Shown here piece by piece: positions 8,534 to 20,725 of a stretch of DNA of 64,000 bases. Made by a program: the position numbers and the translations under genes. Origin of the DNA: Caldimonas brevitalea (GTDB lineage Bacteria; Pseudomonadota; Gammaproteobacteria; Burkholderiales; Burkholderiaceae_C); contig NZ_CP011371.1 in the NCBI RefSeq assembly GCF_001017435.1, positions 3,658,001 to 3,722,000 on the forward strand, given 5' to 3'. The stretch's first letter is position 1. Each line of letters starts with the position of its first letter. The notes beneath the pieces are model-generated. The model made no database searches, had not been told where the DNA came from, and worked only from the letters and a program-made list of their open reading frames with translations.

Positions 8534-9381
8534 AACAACCACAACACAAGCCCAAGACCCGCTGGCTGCCCCGGCTGGGCTATTACGTTGCCAGTGCCGC
8601 GCTGGTGCTGTTTTCGGTGTTTCCGTTCCTGTACGCGATCTCCAGCTCGCTGAAGGGCCGCGCCGGCCTGTTCTCGCCGGCGCTGCTGCCGGAGGCGCCG
8701 ACGCTGGAGAACTACCGCGCCGTGTTCAGCGAACAGCCGTTCGCCCACAACCTGATGAACTCGGTGATCGTCGCCGGCGGCGTGGTGCTGCTGTCGCTCG
8801 GGCTCAGCCTGATGGCCGCCTGGGCCCTGGGCCGGGTCTCGTTCAGGGGCCGCGGCGCGCTGCTGCTGACCATTTTGTCGGCCTCGATGTTCCCCCAGGT
8901 CGCGGTGCTGTCGGGCATGTTCGAGCTGGTGCGCTGGGCCGGCCTCTATGACCACCTCGGCGCCCTGTTGTTCGCCGATCTGCTGCTGACGCTGCCCTTC
9001 ACGGTCTGGGTGCTGGTGACCTTCATGCGACAGCTGCCGAAGGAACTCGAAGAAGCCGCCACGATGGACGGCGTGGGCGTGTTCACGCTGGTGTTCAAGA
9101 TCTTTTTGCCGCTGCTGTGGCCGGCGGTGGTGGCCACCGGCCTGCTGGCCTTCATCGCCGCCTGGAACGAATTCCTGTTCGCGCTGACCTTCACGTTGTC
9201 GACCGAGCAACGCACCGTGCCGGTGGCAATCGCGCTGATCAGCGGCCCGAGCGGCTACGAGCTGCCGTGGGGCAGCATCATGGCGGCCTCCGTCATCGTC
9301 ACGCTGCCGCTGGTCGGGCTGGTGCTGTACTTCCAGCGTTTGATCGTCTCGGGCCTCACCGCCGGCGCGGTGAAAGGCTGA
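8530..9381 (+). CDS. sugar ABC transporter permease, MalG type
   Basis: This is a 283-residue inner-membrane permease. Its ATG lies within the stop of the upstream permease (ATGA). Six membrane helices are predicted, the first at about residues 15-35. The EAA loop (LEEAATMDGVGVFTLVFKIFLPLL, about residues 175-200) is clear. The C-terminus GLTAGAVKG is the usual MalG-type ending, which contacts the ATPase dimer. It would pair with the MalF-type subunit to carry alpha-glucosides inward. A 257-base spacer without an apparent gene separates it from the glucosidase gene. Confidence 0.9.
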   Translation: MKQPQHKPKTRWLPRLGYYVASAALVLFSVFPFLYAISSSLKGRAGLFSPALLPEAPTLENYRAVFSEQPFAHNLMNSVIVAGGVVLLSLGLSLMAAWALGRVSFRGRGALLLTILSASMFPQVAVLSGMFELVRWAGLYDHLGALLFADLLLTLPFTVWVLVTFMRQLPKELEEAATMDGVGVFTLVFKIFLPLLWPAVVATGLLAFIAAWNEFLFALTFTLSTEQRTVPVAIALISGPSGYELPWGSIMAASVIVTLPLVGLVLYFQRLIVSGLTAGAVKG

Positions 9382-9638
9382 ACCACATCCGCCGCGGCGC
9401 CCCCGACCATGCCGTCCCCTCGTATGCCGACCCTCTCACCCGCGGCCCTCGCAGTGGCCTGGCACGCCCGCGCGCTGCTGGCCGCCGGGCTGGTCGCCCC
9501 TCCCTGCGGGTGATGCCAGGCGGCAGGCCACGCTCGCCTGCCTCGCCCTGCGCCTGCAGGCGCTTTGCCCACACATCACAACAACCGGTAGGAGCGCCGG
9601 CCCGCCCGTGGCCGGCCCCACCGCCCCGAGGGAACGCC

Positions 9639-11402
<1,764 letters not shown>

Positions 11403-11412
11403 AAGCCTTGCG

Positions 11413-12555
11413 ATGAGCCGCATCCAACTCCGCCAAGTCGACAAGCTGTTCGGCGATGTCAATGTGTTGCAGAACATCGACCTGACGATAGAGCCAGGCG
11501 AATTCTGCGTCTTCATCGGCCCCTCGGGCTGCGGCAAGTCCACCTTGCTGCGGCTGATCGCCGGGTTGGAAGACCCCAGCGCCGGCGAGATCGAGATCGA
11601 CGGCCGTATCGTCAATGCCCTGCCGCCCTCGGCCCGCAACGTGGCGATGGTGTTCCAGAGCTATGCGCTCTATCCGCACATGACGGTCTACGAGAACATG
11701 GCCTTCGGGCTACAGCAGCAGAAGGTCGGCAAGGCCGAGATCGAACAGCGTGTGCAGGAGGCCTCGCGCATCCTGCACCTCGACGGCCTGCTCGACCGCA
11801 AGCCCAAGGCCTTGTCGGGCGGGCAGCGCCAGCGTGTGGCGATCGGCCGCGCCATCGTGCGCAAGCCCAAGGTGTTCTTGTTCGACGAGCCGCTGTCCAA
11901 CCTGGATGCGTCGCTGCGGGTGGCCACGCGGGTCGAGATCGCCAAGCTGCACCGCGATCTCGGGTCGGCCAGCATGGTCTATGTCACCCACGACCAGGTC
12001 GAAGCGATGACGCTCGCCACCAAGATCGTGTTGTTGCGCCCCGACCCGGCGCGCCATGGCGGTCGCAGCGTGGCGCAGGTGGGCCACCCGCTCGAGCTGT
12101 ACCACCACCCCGCCAACCAGTTCGTCGCCGGCTTCATCGGCTCGCCGTCGATGAACTTCCTGCCGGCCGAGGTCGAGAGCGCGGAAGACCGCAGTGTCAC
12201 CGTGTCGTGGCGCGGCACCAGCCTTGCGGCCCGCGTCGAAGGCGCGGCCCGGCGGGGCGACGCGGTGACGCTCGGCATCCGGCCGGAGCACGTGGTGGTG
12301 GGCCACGGCCCACACCAGGCGCAGGTGACGCACGTCGAGCGCCTGGGCGAACACAGCTACGTCTACCTCGCGGCCGACCCCGCCCTGCCGCCGCTGCTGG
12401 CCAAGACACAGGACGACCACGTGAGCATCGGCAGCCAGCTCGCCTTCGAGCTGCCCGCCGACGCCTTGCACGTGTTCCGCGCCGACGGCACGGCGCTGCG
12501 ACGTACGGCCGATGTGGGGTGGACAGCGGAGCCGGGCGGCGCCACTGCGACCTGA
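11413..12555 (+). CDS. sugar ABC transporter ATP-binding protein (MalK/UgpC type)
   Basis: This is a 380-residue ATPase with Walker A GPSGCGKST (about 37-45), the Q loop in VFQSYALYPHM, the signature LSGGQRQRVA, Walker B VFLFDEPLSNLD and the H loop VYVTHDQ. A C-terminal OB-fold regulatory domain (about 235-370) is typical of the MalK/UgpC group, which serves carbohydrate importers. It starts ten bases after the glucosidase stop and is the last gene of the operon. It should form the homodimer that energises the two permeases. No LacI-type regulator gene lies next to the operon. Confidence 0.92.
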   Translation: MSRIQLRQVDKLFGDVNVLQNIDLTIEPGEFCVFIGPSGCGKSTLLRLIAGLEDPSAGEIEIDGRIVNALPPSARNVAMVFQSYALYPHMTVYENMAFGLQQQKVGKAEIEQRVQEASRILHLDGLLDRKPKALSGGQRQRVAIGRAIVRKPKVFLFDEPLSNLDASLRVATRVEIAKLHRDLGSASMVYVTHDQVEAMTLATKIVLLRPDPARHGGRSVAQVGHPLELYHHPANQFVAGFIGSPSMNFLPAEVESAEDRSVTVSWRGTSLAARVEGAARRGDAVTLGIRPEHVVVGHGPHQAQVTHVERLGEHSYVYLAADPALPPLLAKTQDDHVSIGSQLAFELPADALHVFRADGTALRRTADVGWTAEPGGATAT

Positions 12556-12690
12556 GAACCCTGGTGCGTCGAGGTGTGTTGCAACGTGCAAAGATAGGCA
12601 CTCTGGCCTGGCGGACCACAGGTTTACCCTGGGGTGTTGTCCCATCTGGGCCATGCTTCAATATCAGCAGCAAAGCTGAGGCACCTCAAC

Positions 12691-14385
<1,695 letters not shown>

Positions 14386-14458
14386 GCCGCCGCAAGCGCC
14401 CCGTCAGGCGGGACGGTGCGGTGCCGGGCGGCGCGCGGCCGCGCTCAGCGGCGACGAC

Positions 14459-14821
14459 TCACGACTCGCTTTCGACCGGCGGTGCGTATTCGCGCACCTG
14501 ATCGCGCACGTTGCGGCCCACATCGGTCAGCCGCAGCGTGCCGCCATACCATTCGATCCACTCCAAGGCCAGGTATTGGCCGAGGTCACGCAGCGACAGC
14601 AGGTCGACGCGACGGCTGCGCAGCAGCCGCTCCACCGTGGGCAGTTGCGCCCGCAGCATCTCGCGTTCGGGAGGTGGACCTTGGATGGTCGGGAGGGGCG
14701 GCGTGCGCGCCGACGCGCTGGTACGCACCTTGCGCTGGGGGGTGGCGGTTTCCCCGGAGCACTGTTGGATCATATGGGTCCAGTGGACGTCCCCGGGTGC
14801 ATCGGGCGCGGTCTTCGACAT
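14459..14821 (-). CDS. hypothetical protein, 120 aa
   Basis: I do not recognise this protein. The ATG has a good ribosome site (AAAGGAG, six bases upstream). The first 60 residues are polar and Pro/Thr/Ser-rich, probably disordered. The C-terminal half (about 65-115) looks like a compact alpha-helical domain with LLRSRRVDLLSLRDLGQYLALEWIEWYGG followed by TLRLTDVGRNV, which could be a small winged-helix-like fold. It points away from the kinase gene, and the next small unknown gene on the same strand lies about 150 bases upstream of it. Confidence 0.6.
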   Translation of the reverse strand: MSKTAPDAPGDVHWTHMIQQCSGETATPQRKVRTSASARTPPLPTIQGPPPEREMLRAQLPTVERLLRSRRVDLLSLRDLGQYLALEWIEWYGGTLRLTDVGRNVRDQVREYAPPVESES

Positions 14822-14972
14822 GACGGGCTCCTTTGAAGGACTGCTCCGACTGTCCACCGGCTGGCATGCAAAGGCAAGGCCCCGCTCACGGGAAAGTGGG
14901 CGGTTTGCGACACACGACGCATCTTCGCTGGCCGCCCGCCGCGCGCACCCCGCGCGGTGGTGCGCAGGGGGC

Positions 14973-15185
14973 TCAGTGCAAGGTACGTGGCAGGGGCGGC
15001 GGCCCGTCCTCGTCGTCCCACGCCGCCAGCTCGGTGTCGGCTGCCTCCTCCGGCGTGTTCCATTCCTCGGCGTCGAACCACAGATCGGCCGCCAGCGTGA
15101 TGGCCTGGTCGGGCCCCAACCAGGGGTTCTGGTCGAGAAAGCGCTGCGCGCAGCGCCGGATCCACTGCAGTTTGGACATTTCCAT
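14973..15185 (-). CDS. hypothetical small acidic protein, 70 aa
   Basis: This is a small soluble protein of about 70 residues. The start MEMSKLQWIRR follows AAGGAGCTGAAG, a near-ideal ribosome site; the frame is open for 12 more codons upstream. The N-terminal half is basic with a Cys (IRRCAQRFLDQNPWLG). The C-terminal half is strongly acidic (FDAEEWNTPEEAADTELAAWDDEDG). I know no assigned function. It is divergent from tRNA-Pro and could be cotranscribed with the 120-residue gene downstream. Confidence 0.6.
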   Translation of the reverse strand: MEMSKLQWIRRCAQRFLDQNPWLGPDQAITLAADLWFDAEEWNTPEEAADTELAAWDDEDGPPPLPRTLH

Positions 15186-15357
15186 CTTCAGCTCCTTGGG
15201 CGTGCAAAGATGGATCGGCAAGTGGCATGCCTCGGGTGGGTTTCCCCGGCCCTGCAGGCCCGTCGCCGCCCTGTTCAGATCGGAAGTATTTCCGTCGCGT
15301 CAGCACCATTTGTCACGCCTGCACAGGCGTGCCCCGCGGACCGGTCGATCGTCTGGC

Positions 15358-15363
15358 TACAAT
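15358..15363 (+). promoter_or_regulatory. -10 element of tRNA-Pro promoter
   Basis: TACAAT is a five-of-six match to the sigma-70 -10 consensus and ends nine bases before the mature tRNA 5' end. A good -35 box is not visible at the usual spacing. A hairpin (CACGCCT and AGGCGTG, 15314-15331) lies upstream. Confidence 0.5.
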
Positions 15364-15372
15364 ACGCAGCTT

Positions 15373-15449
15373 CGGGGTGTAGCGCAGCCTGGTAGCGCAA
15401 CTGCTTTGGGAGCAGTGGGTCGGATGTTCGAATCATCTCACCCCGACCA
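15373..15449 (+). tRNA. tRNA-Pro (anticodon TGG)
   Basis: This is a 77-base cloverleaf with an encoded CCA end. The acceptor stem pairs CGGGGTG with the CACCCCG before ACCA. The D arm holds AGCGCAGCCTGGTAGCG. The anticodon stem ACTGC/GCAGT encloses the loop TTTGGGA, giving anticodon TGG for proline. The T arm contains TTCGAATC. It lies just upstream of a Tae4-type effector pair, so the 3' end is a plausible integration point, but I found no duplicated tRNA end downstream. Confidence 0.95.
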
Positions 15450-15637
15450 TCAAATTCCAGTCCTGGCGCGCCTTCTCTTGGGTCAGCCCCGCAGACGCCA
15501 AGACACGCGTGCCCAACCGAGCGCGCTTTCGACCAGACTGCCGAACATGTGCAGGAGGCGCCAGAGGCCCAGGAAGTCCGTATGGTGCAGACTCTGAGCC
15601 TGGCTTCGGTCTGAAACACCCCCTCCCCGCCGTCCCC

Positions 15638-15643
15638 TATAGT
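15638..15643 (+). promoter_or_regulatory. candidate -10 element for the Tae4-type gene
   Basis: TATAGT matches the -10 consensus in five of six bases and lies 36 bases before the ATG, leaving a leader of about 30 bases with a strong ribosome site. The -35 region at 17 bases spacing is poor. It is suggestive only. Confidence 0.3.
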
Positions 15644-15679
15644 GGCATCAGTCCCAACGAAGGGCACAGGGAGGAACAC

Positions 15680-16138
15680 ATGAGCATCTTTCACCGGCTG
15701 TGGGACAACCACCCCACTGGCAAACACCCGTGCTCCAGCGACGGGAAATCCAATTTCGAGAATCAGTGCGCGATCCGCATGGGCGTTGCGTTCATGAACT
15801 CGGGGATCGACATTCGGTCGTGGGGCATTCGGCATTGTTGGCACCATGACAAATCCGAAGGCCACGCGCTGGCAGCGGAGGAGATGGCGAACGCCCTGAC
15901 CCGCGTCATCGTGCCGGGAATGAAGCGCGTCGAGCGCTACACGGGCTCGGACGGCTTCTCGCACATCAAGGGTCGCAAGGGCATCGCCTTCTTCAAGGAC
16001 TTTTATAACGTCACCGGCGACCACATCGATCTGTGGAACGGCTGGCGCCTGACGTCCACGCTATCGCCCCTGGCGGTTTACTTTCGCTGGGGCAGCGACT
16101 ACACCAAGGGCAAGGTTTGGTTTTGGGAGGTGATGTGA
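15680..16138 (+). CDS. Tae4-type T6SS amidase effector
   Basis: This is a 152-residue protein that resembles type VI secretion amidase effector 4, an NlpC/P60-like cysteine peptidase that cuts peptidoglycan cross-bridges. The N-terminal catalytic Cys30 sits in FENQCAIRMGVAFMNSG, which parallels the Tae4 motif around its active cysteine, and His115 lies in GDHIDLWNG within KGIAFFKDF...LWNG. There is no signal peptide, as expected for an effector injected by a T6SS. Ribosome site GGGAGG is strong. The gene overlaps a small membrane-protein gene, a likely immunity partner. No T6SS structural gene, VgrG or PAAR is in the window. The base composition looks less GC-rich than that of its neighbours, in line with transfer. 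Confidence 0.85.
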   Translation: MSIFHRLWDNHPTGKHPCSSDGKSNFENQCAIRMGVAFMNSGIDIRSWGIRHCWHHDKSEGHALAAEEMANALTRVIVPGMKRVERYTGSDGFSHIKGRKGIAFFKDFYNVTGDHIDLWNGWRLTSTLSPLAVYFRWGSDYTKGKVWFWEVM

Positions 16139-16350
16139 AGATCTTGCGTTGGCTGCTCCCGGTCGTCGCGGTGCTGCTCGGTGCCTACGCGGCCGCCTGG
16201 ATCGGGGGCTTGGTCGGGTCCATTACCGGCCCCCATGCCAGCTTCGACGACCTGACCCAGAGCAGCGCATGGGGCTTCCTCATCGCGGCTGCAATCCTCT
16301 GCCCTCTCCTCGGTTGGGCCGGGTGGCGGATCGGCAACAGGAAGCGCTAA
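16135..16350 (+). CDS. small two-helix membrane protein, candidate immunity protein for the amidase
   Basis: This is a 71-residue protein starting at a GTG that overlaps the TGA of the amidase gene (GTGA), with GGGAGG four bases upstream. It has two membrane helices, about residues 4-27 and 46-65, joined by a loop with GPHASFDDLTQSS, and it ends in a basic tail. Tight coupling suggests an antidote to the amidase. However, known Tai4 immunity proteins are periplasmic, with a signal peptide and about 120 residues, which this is not. Other readings are a holin-like or a transport-accessory role. The assignment rests on gene order alone. Confidence 0.6.
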   Translation: MKILRWLLPVVAVLLGAYAAAWIGGLVGSITGPHASFDDLTQSSAWGFLIAAAILCPLLGWAGWRIGNRKR

Positions 16351-16424
16351 GCCTACGCAGAGCAAGTCCCGCAAGCCAGCGCCGCGCAGGGACGCCAGCC
16401 CGAACCGCGCGCATGGCCGCTTCC

Positions 16425-17105
16425 TCAGTCCGTATACACCCGCACCCGCAGCCGCGTAAAACTCATCGTGTGCGCGACGTTCTCGCGCGTCACGAACTCC
16501 AGCCCCGGCCGGATGCCGTTGGCGTTGACCCATTTCGACGCGTCGCCGAACTCGCCGATGATGTCGTCGCCGCCCAGCAGATAGCCGCGCTTCTCGCGGC
16601 ACATCACGCGCAAGGCGAGCGATTTGGAACGGTTGCCGTTGAACACACCGCCGCCGGCGACGCTGTAGGGAAAGCTGGCTTCGACGTTGCCGCCGACGTT
16701 GTAGATGCGGCTGCGCATGGACCACCCTGAGGTCTGCGCTGGCTGGTACAGCAGCACACCCTGTTTGCCGACGTGGTTGTGGCAGGCCATCAGGAAGTCG
16801 AACTTGGACGCATCGTCGGTGTCGAAGCGCAACCCGTCGACCCGCACCTCCACCGCCTCCACCGCCTGCAGATTGATGCCGAAGGCGAGTTTGACGCTCG
16901 CGACGTTGCCGGCCACCGCCCCGGTGGCGACCCACGCGCGGCCGACGTCACCCGTCGCGTCCATGCGGTGGATCGACAAGGTGCCGACGACGCTCAGCCA
17001 AGACGGCGGCGCGGTGTCGTTCCAGATCGACCAGTCGAGTTCCTTGACGTTGGGCGTCGGTGGCACCGGGTGGCCGAGCAGGTCATAGGCGGGCTTAAAG
17101 TTCAT
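16425..17105 (-). CDS. hypothetical beta-rich protein, partner of the glycosidase-like gene
   Basis: This is a 226-residue protein I cannot assign. It is rich in alternating hydrophobic/polar stretches, which predicts a beta-sandwich: LSVVGTLSIHRM, VASVKLAFGINL, VEVRVDGLRF, LALRVMCREKRGYLL and a C-terminal FTRLRVRVYTD. There is no signal peptide or membrane helix. Its ATG lies 11 bases inside the end of the upstream glycosidase-like gene, so the two are translationally coupled and probably act together. A carbohydrate-binding or tail-fibre-like accessory role is possible but not shown. Confidence 0.7.
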   Translation of the reverse strand: MNFKPAYDLLGHPVPPTPNVKELDWSIWNDTAPPSWLSVVGTLSIHRMDATGDVGRAWVATGAVAGNVASVKLAFGINLQAVEAVEVRVDGLRFDTDDASKFDFLMACHNHVGKQGVLLYQPAQTSGWSMRSRIYNVGGNVEASFPYSVAGGGVFNGNRSKSLALRVMCREKRGYLLGGDDIIGEFGDASKWVNANGIRPGLEFVTRENVAHTMSFTRLRVRVYTD

Positions 17106-18327
17106 GGCTCAAACACCCCACGTTGTAATGACCGGCCGCCTTGACCACGTAGTAGACGTAAAGCACGCCGTCGTCGACCAGGGGCGTGACGCTGCGCAGG
17201 TCGCCTGACTCCCACGCCAGCTCAGGCGCCCACACCTGCCGCAGCGGCTGCAAGGGCACGCGCGCGTCGAGCGAAAGCGGCGCGACGCCCAGCCGAGCGT
17301 TTTTCGGCGTGCTGCCGCTGCTGTAGTTGGCCAGCAGCGCCACCAGCATCAGGCCCGACGGCGTCTCGACCGCGAACGCGTGGTTCCACGACACATAGCG
17401 CGGCACGCCGTCGGCCATCCGGCACCAGGGTGTCCAATGCCCGAGGTAGCGAGGGTCGGTCGCCCAATCGCCCAGGTGGCGGTCGGCATAGTGGATGGCG
17501 AAGTGGGGATAGTCGCCCGAGCCGTAGAGGCTGTACGCGACCCAGCGCCGGTTGACGACGAAGGGCATGAAGTAGCCGGTGTGGCCGTTGCCCGCCTGCA
17601 CCCAGGCGTTGTTCGGATCGATCTTGAAGCTGTCGTCCACGGCCCACGCGATGCCGTCCCGGCTGGTCGCAGCCAAGGTCGTTTGCACGCCCACCGCCGG
17701 CCCGCCGCCCGTGACCGCGGAGATCTGCTGGTAGAACATGCGCAAGCCGCCGATCAAGGGGTCCCAGACCACGCTGGGCGTTTCGGTCTGCCCCTTGCCC
17801 GGCGAGCGGGTCCGCACGGTGTCGACGAACACTTGGCCGTGCGAGGTCCATGGGCCGGTCGGGCTGTTCGCATAGGCCATCGCGATCCCGCCGTTGCCGC
17901 TGTCGTGGTCGGTGGAGTAGTAGGCGTAGTAGCGGCCGCGCGGCTGCGCCAGCAGGCCGTCGACGCGCACGACCCACCACCAGTAGACACTCGGGTAAAC
18001 ACCGGGCACTTCACTGAAGAGCGGCGTGGTCGCCACCCGTGTGAATGGGCCCGGCGCGGTGCCGCCCTGCGGCTGCAGGCCGCGCAGGTTCAGCGTCTTG
18101 CCGCTGGGCAGGCGCTGCCCTCGCAATCGGCCGCCGCCGCCCTCCCGCATCCATTCCACCGCGCCGGCACTTTCGAGGGCCGCCGCCGCAGCGGCCTCCA
18201 GCCCGACCTGTTCGGCGACCGCTTGAGCATCCGCGTTCGAGACATCGAGCGCCCCGGCCTCGGCCGGCGTGCTCACTCCCGCAGACGGGGCCTTGCTCTG
18301 GGGCCCCGCTCGCAATCCGTCCGTCAT
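17095..18327 (-). CDS. glycosyl hydrolase-like five-bladed beta-propeller protein
   Basis: This is a 411-residue protein. ATG 18327 has GGAGG four bases upstream; the extra upstream frame is dropped. The first 75 residues are Ala/Gly-rich and low in complexity. Residues about 85-405 show repeated YxAYYSTD, MAYANSPTGPW, GLRMFYQQI and YVYYVVKAAG patterns typical of the GH43/GH32/GH117-type propeller superfamily, with candidate acidic residues in STDHDSGNGG and YWWWVVRVDG. No signal peptide is seen, which is unusual for a polysaccharide-degrading enzyme. Substrate is unknown. The downstream gene overlaps it. Confidence 0.65.
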   Translation of the reverse strand: MTDGLRAGPQSKAPSAGVSTPAEAGALDVSNADAQAVAEQVGLEAAAAAALESAGAVEWMREGGGGRLRGQRLPSGKTLNLRGLQPQGGTAPGPFTRVATTPLFSEVPGVYPSVYWWWVVRVDGLLAQPRGRYYAYYSTDHDSGNGGIAMAYANSPTGPWTSHGQVFVDTVRTRSPGKGQTETPSVVWDPLIGGLRMFYQQISAVTGGGPAVGVQTTLAATSRDGIAWAVDDSFKIDPNNAWVQAGNGHTGYFMPFVVNRRWVAYSLYGSGDYPHFAIHYADRHLGDWATDPRYLGHWTPWCRMADGVPRYVSWNHAFAVETPSGLMLVALLANYSSGSTPKNARLGVAPLSLDARVPLQPLRQVWAPELAWESGDLRSVTPLVDDGVLYVYYVVKAAGHYNVGCLSHEL

Positions 18328-18528
18328 GACCACCTCCGGCACGCATCGCGCAAAGTGCGGCCCTCGACCGGTCGTGAAGCTCGCTTCGCCCGACGGCGGG
18401 CCGCACCGATACTGTGCGCTCCCGGTCAGCGGATGCACATCCTCCAGATGGTGGAGCCGGGCAGGCTCGCCGCCTGCTCTGCGTGAAGTCGAGTCGGCGG
18501 ACCGCCGGCGCGGCGCGGGGGCCGCCGT

Positions 18529-20211
18529 TCAGGCGCTGTTCACCGCCGCCTGCACCGCCACGTTCTCATGCTCCTGCAACGTCCGCCACATCACTTTGCC
18601 GCTCCCCGACTTGGGCAGGCTGTCGACGAACTGCACCAGCCGGGGCGTCTTGTACGCGGCCATGTTGGCGTGCGCCCAGTCGATGATCTCCTGCGCCGTC
18701 ACCTGGCCGACCTGGGCAGGCTTCAGCACGATGACCGCCTTCACGGTCTCGCCACGTCGCTCGTCGCGCACAGCGATGACGCAGGCTTCCTGCACTGCCG
18801 GGTGCTGGTACAGCAGCGCCTCGACCTCGGCGGGCCAGACCTTGTAGCCGGACACGTTGATCATGCGCTTCAGGCGGTCGACGAAGAAAAAGTAGCCTTC
18901 CTCGTCGACCCGCCCGAGGTCGCCGGTGCGCAAGAACCGCTTGCCCTCGATCTCGACGAAGGCCGCGCGTGTGGCGTCGGGCTGCATCCAATAGCCCAGC
19001 ATCACCTGCGGGCCATGCACGACGATCTCGCCAGTTTCGCCGTCCGCCAGCGGCTCCAGCGTGACAGGGTCGACCACGCGGGCGTCGACGTCGAAGGAAG
19101 GCACGCCCAGGCACTGCGCCTTGGGCCGGTCGGGCGGGTTGCTGTGGGTCGCGCCCATGGTTTCGGTCATGCCATACCCTTCGGCGTACTTCAGCCCCAT
19201 CTTGTGCTCGAGCGTCTCGGCCACCGCACGCGGCATCGCCGCCCCACCGCCGGCGATGCGGCGCAGGCTGCGCAGGTCGTACTCGCCCAGCCGTGGGTTC
19301 GAGACGAAGTCGACCACCATCGCCGTGATGAGGCCGAGTGCGGTCACGCGGTAGCGCTGCACGCAGGCGGCGGCGGCATCCCGGTCCCAGCGCGGCAGCA
19401 ACACCACCGTGCCGGCGTTGTAGAGCGGCGCATTGAGGCCGGCCTGCAGGCCGGTGACGTGGAACATCGGCAAAACCGCCAGCCCGACCCAGCCCTGGCC
19501 CAGCTGCCACCAGACGCTACCCGCCACCGCGTTGACCATGGTGCTGCGGTGCGTGTGCATGCAGCCCTTCGGGTGCCCGGTGGTGCCGGAGGTGTAAGGC
19601 ATCACGGCAAGGTCGTCGGGTCCGCCCGTCAGCGGCCCCGGCGCGAGTTGCCGCTCCAACACGTCAGACCATGACACCACGCGGGGATGCTCCGTCGGCG
19701 TCCGGGGTGCGGCGACGAAGTCGGGCACCGACAAGGCGGTAGCGGCGCGCAGATAGTCGCTGTAGGTGGCGACGATCAAGGTCTGCAGGCCGCGCTCGAG
19801 CAGCGGCACGAAACGCCCCGACAGTTCCTGCGCGATAAGGGCCACGCGAGCGCCGCTGTCCTCCACGTAGTGGGCCAGCTCCTCGGTCAGGTTCATCGGG
19901 TTGACCGGCACCACCACCGCGTCGGCGCGCAAGATGCCGTAGAACGCGATCATGAACTGAGGGCTGTTCTGCATGCACAGCAGCACCCGGTCGCCCTTGC
20001 CGACGCCGCATTCACGCTGCAGATAGCCGGCCACGCGTTCGGCCTCTTCGGCAAACTGGCCGAAGCTCACCTCGGTGTCGTAGAACACCAGGAATGGCTT
20101 GTGCGGAAAGCGCATCGCCGAGATCTCGGCGTTGCGCCACAGATGGGTCTCGGGGACGTACAGGTGCTGCGGCACATGTTCCGGCCAGAACGCGAAATGC
20201 CTGTTCGACAT
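18529..20211 (-). CDS. AMP-binding long-chain fatty-acid/acyl-CoA ligase
   Basis: This is a 560-residue member of the acyl-adenylate-forming family, which activates a carboxylic acid with ATP and joins it to CoA. The P-loop YTSGTTGHPKGCMHTH (about 200-215), the A5 motif GYGMTET, the A7 motif TGDLGRVDEEGYFFFVDRLK and the A10 lysine in LPKSGSGKVMWR are all present, so both half-reactions look intact. ATG 20211 has GGAG upstream and fits family length; the frame reads further upstream without support. It has no operon partner. Long-chain fatty acids are the usual substrate for this subgroup, but aromatic or medium-chain acids are possible. Confidence 0.85.
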   Translation of the reverse strand: MSNRHFAFWPEHVPQHLYVPETHLWRNAEISAMRFPHKPFLVFYDTEVSFGQFAEEAERVAGYLQRECGVGKGDRVLLCMQNSPQFMIAFYGILRADAVVVPVNPMNLTEELAHYVEDSGARVALIAQELSGRFVPLLERGLQTLIVATYSDYLRAATALSVPDFVAAPRTPTEHPRVVSWSDVLERQLAPGPLTGGPDDLAVMPYTSGTTGHPKGCMHTHRSTMVNAVAGSVWWQLGQGWVGLAVLPMFHVTGLQAGLNAPLYNAGTVVLLPRWDRDAAAACVQRYRVTALGLITAMVVDFVSNPRLGEYDLRSLRRIAGGGAAMPRAVAETLEHKMGLKYAEGYGMTETMGATHSNPPDRPKAQCLGVPSFDVDARVVDPVTLEPLADGETGEIVVHGPQVMLGYWMQPDATRAAFVEIEGKRFLRTGDLGRVDEEGYFFFVDRLKRMINVSGYKVWPAEVEALLYQHPAVQEACVIAVRDERRGETVKAVIVLKPAQVGQVTAQEIIDWAHANMAAYKTPRLVQFVDSLPKSGSGKVMWRTLQEHENVAVQAAVNSA

Positions 20212-20725
20212 GCTGAAGTCTCCACGGTGGTGAGGGATTCGGCGGCCGGCTCCGGCGGCGCCGAGGGATGACCATGACGAGGCGGATCTGTCGCAAGGGA
20301 TGTGGGCCTGCCGCTGGCCGGGGTGCGGCAGGGCGCGTCTCGCAGCCCTCCGGCGCAGCCGGAGCCTCCGGTGCGAGGCAAGGCCGCCATGCCGCGGGGG
20401 CGCGGCGCGCACACAACCTTCACTGCAGCCCTCCTGCTGAAGCTGGACGCGCGCAGCACCCATGTCGAAGGGCACGGGTGAGCAAACGTCGGGCGAGGCG
20501 AAACCGTTCTGCACTGCAGAACAAGGTTTCGAGCGGACCATGCTATCGACGTGTGGAAGGGGTGTAAAGGCAACCGCAGCGCCAGCAGGGCTAGCCGGGC
20601 GTCGCCTTGCGATTCATGGCTGGAAAAACACCGGCACGAGCGGTGGGCACGGCGTGAACGCGGCGCGCCGCAGGTGTCGTAGCCCCGCGACCGGACGACG
20701 CCCTGCACCCGCCGCGAGCCGTGTT
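20212..20725. other. 514-bp intergenic region
   Basis: This spacer lies between the start of the acyl-CoA ligase gene and the end of the helicase gene, both on the minus strand. I see no coding region with a ribosome site and normal codon pattern, no RNA gene and no terminator with a T-tract. It should hold the ligase promoter. The length is unusual for this compact stretch. Confidence 0.5.

Noticed and set aside
15450..15679. Short minus-strand frame ending near 15483 (tail LWRLLHMFGSLVE...)
   Set aside because: It has no ribosome site or clear start and is too short to judge; it may be chance or a remnant.
15373..16350. Integrated genomic island with attL/attR at tRNA-Pro
   Set aside because: No integrase gene and no second copy of the tRNA 3' end were seen in the window, so only the position next to the tRNA supports transfer.
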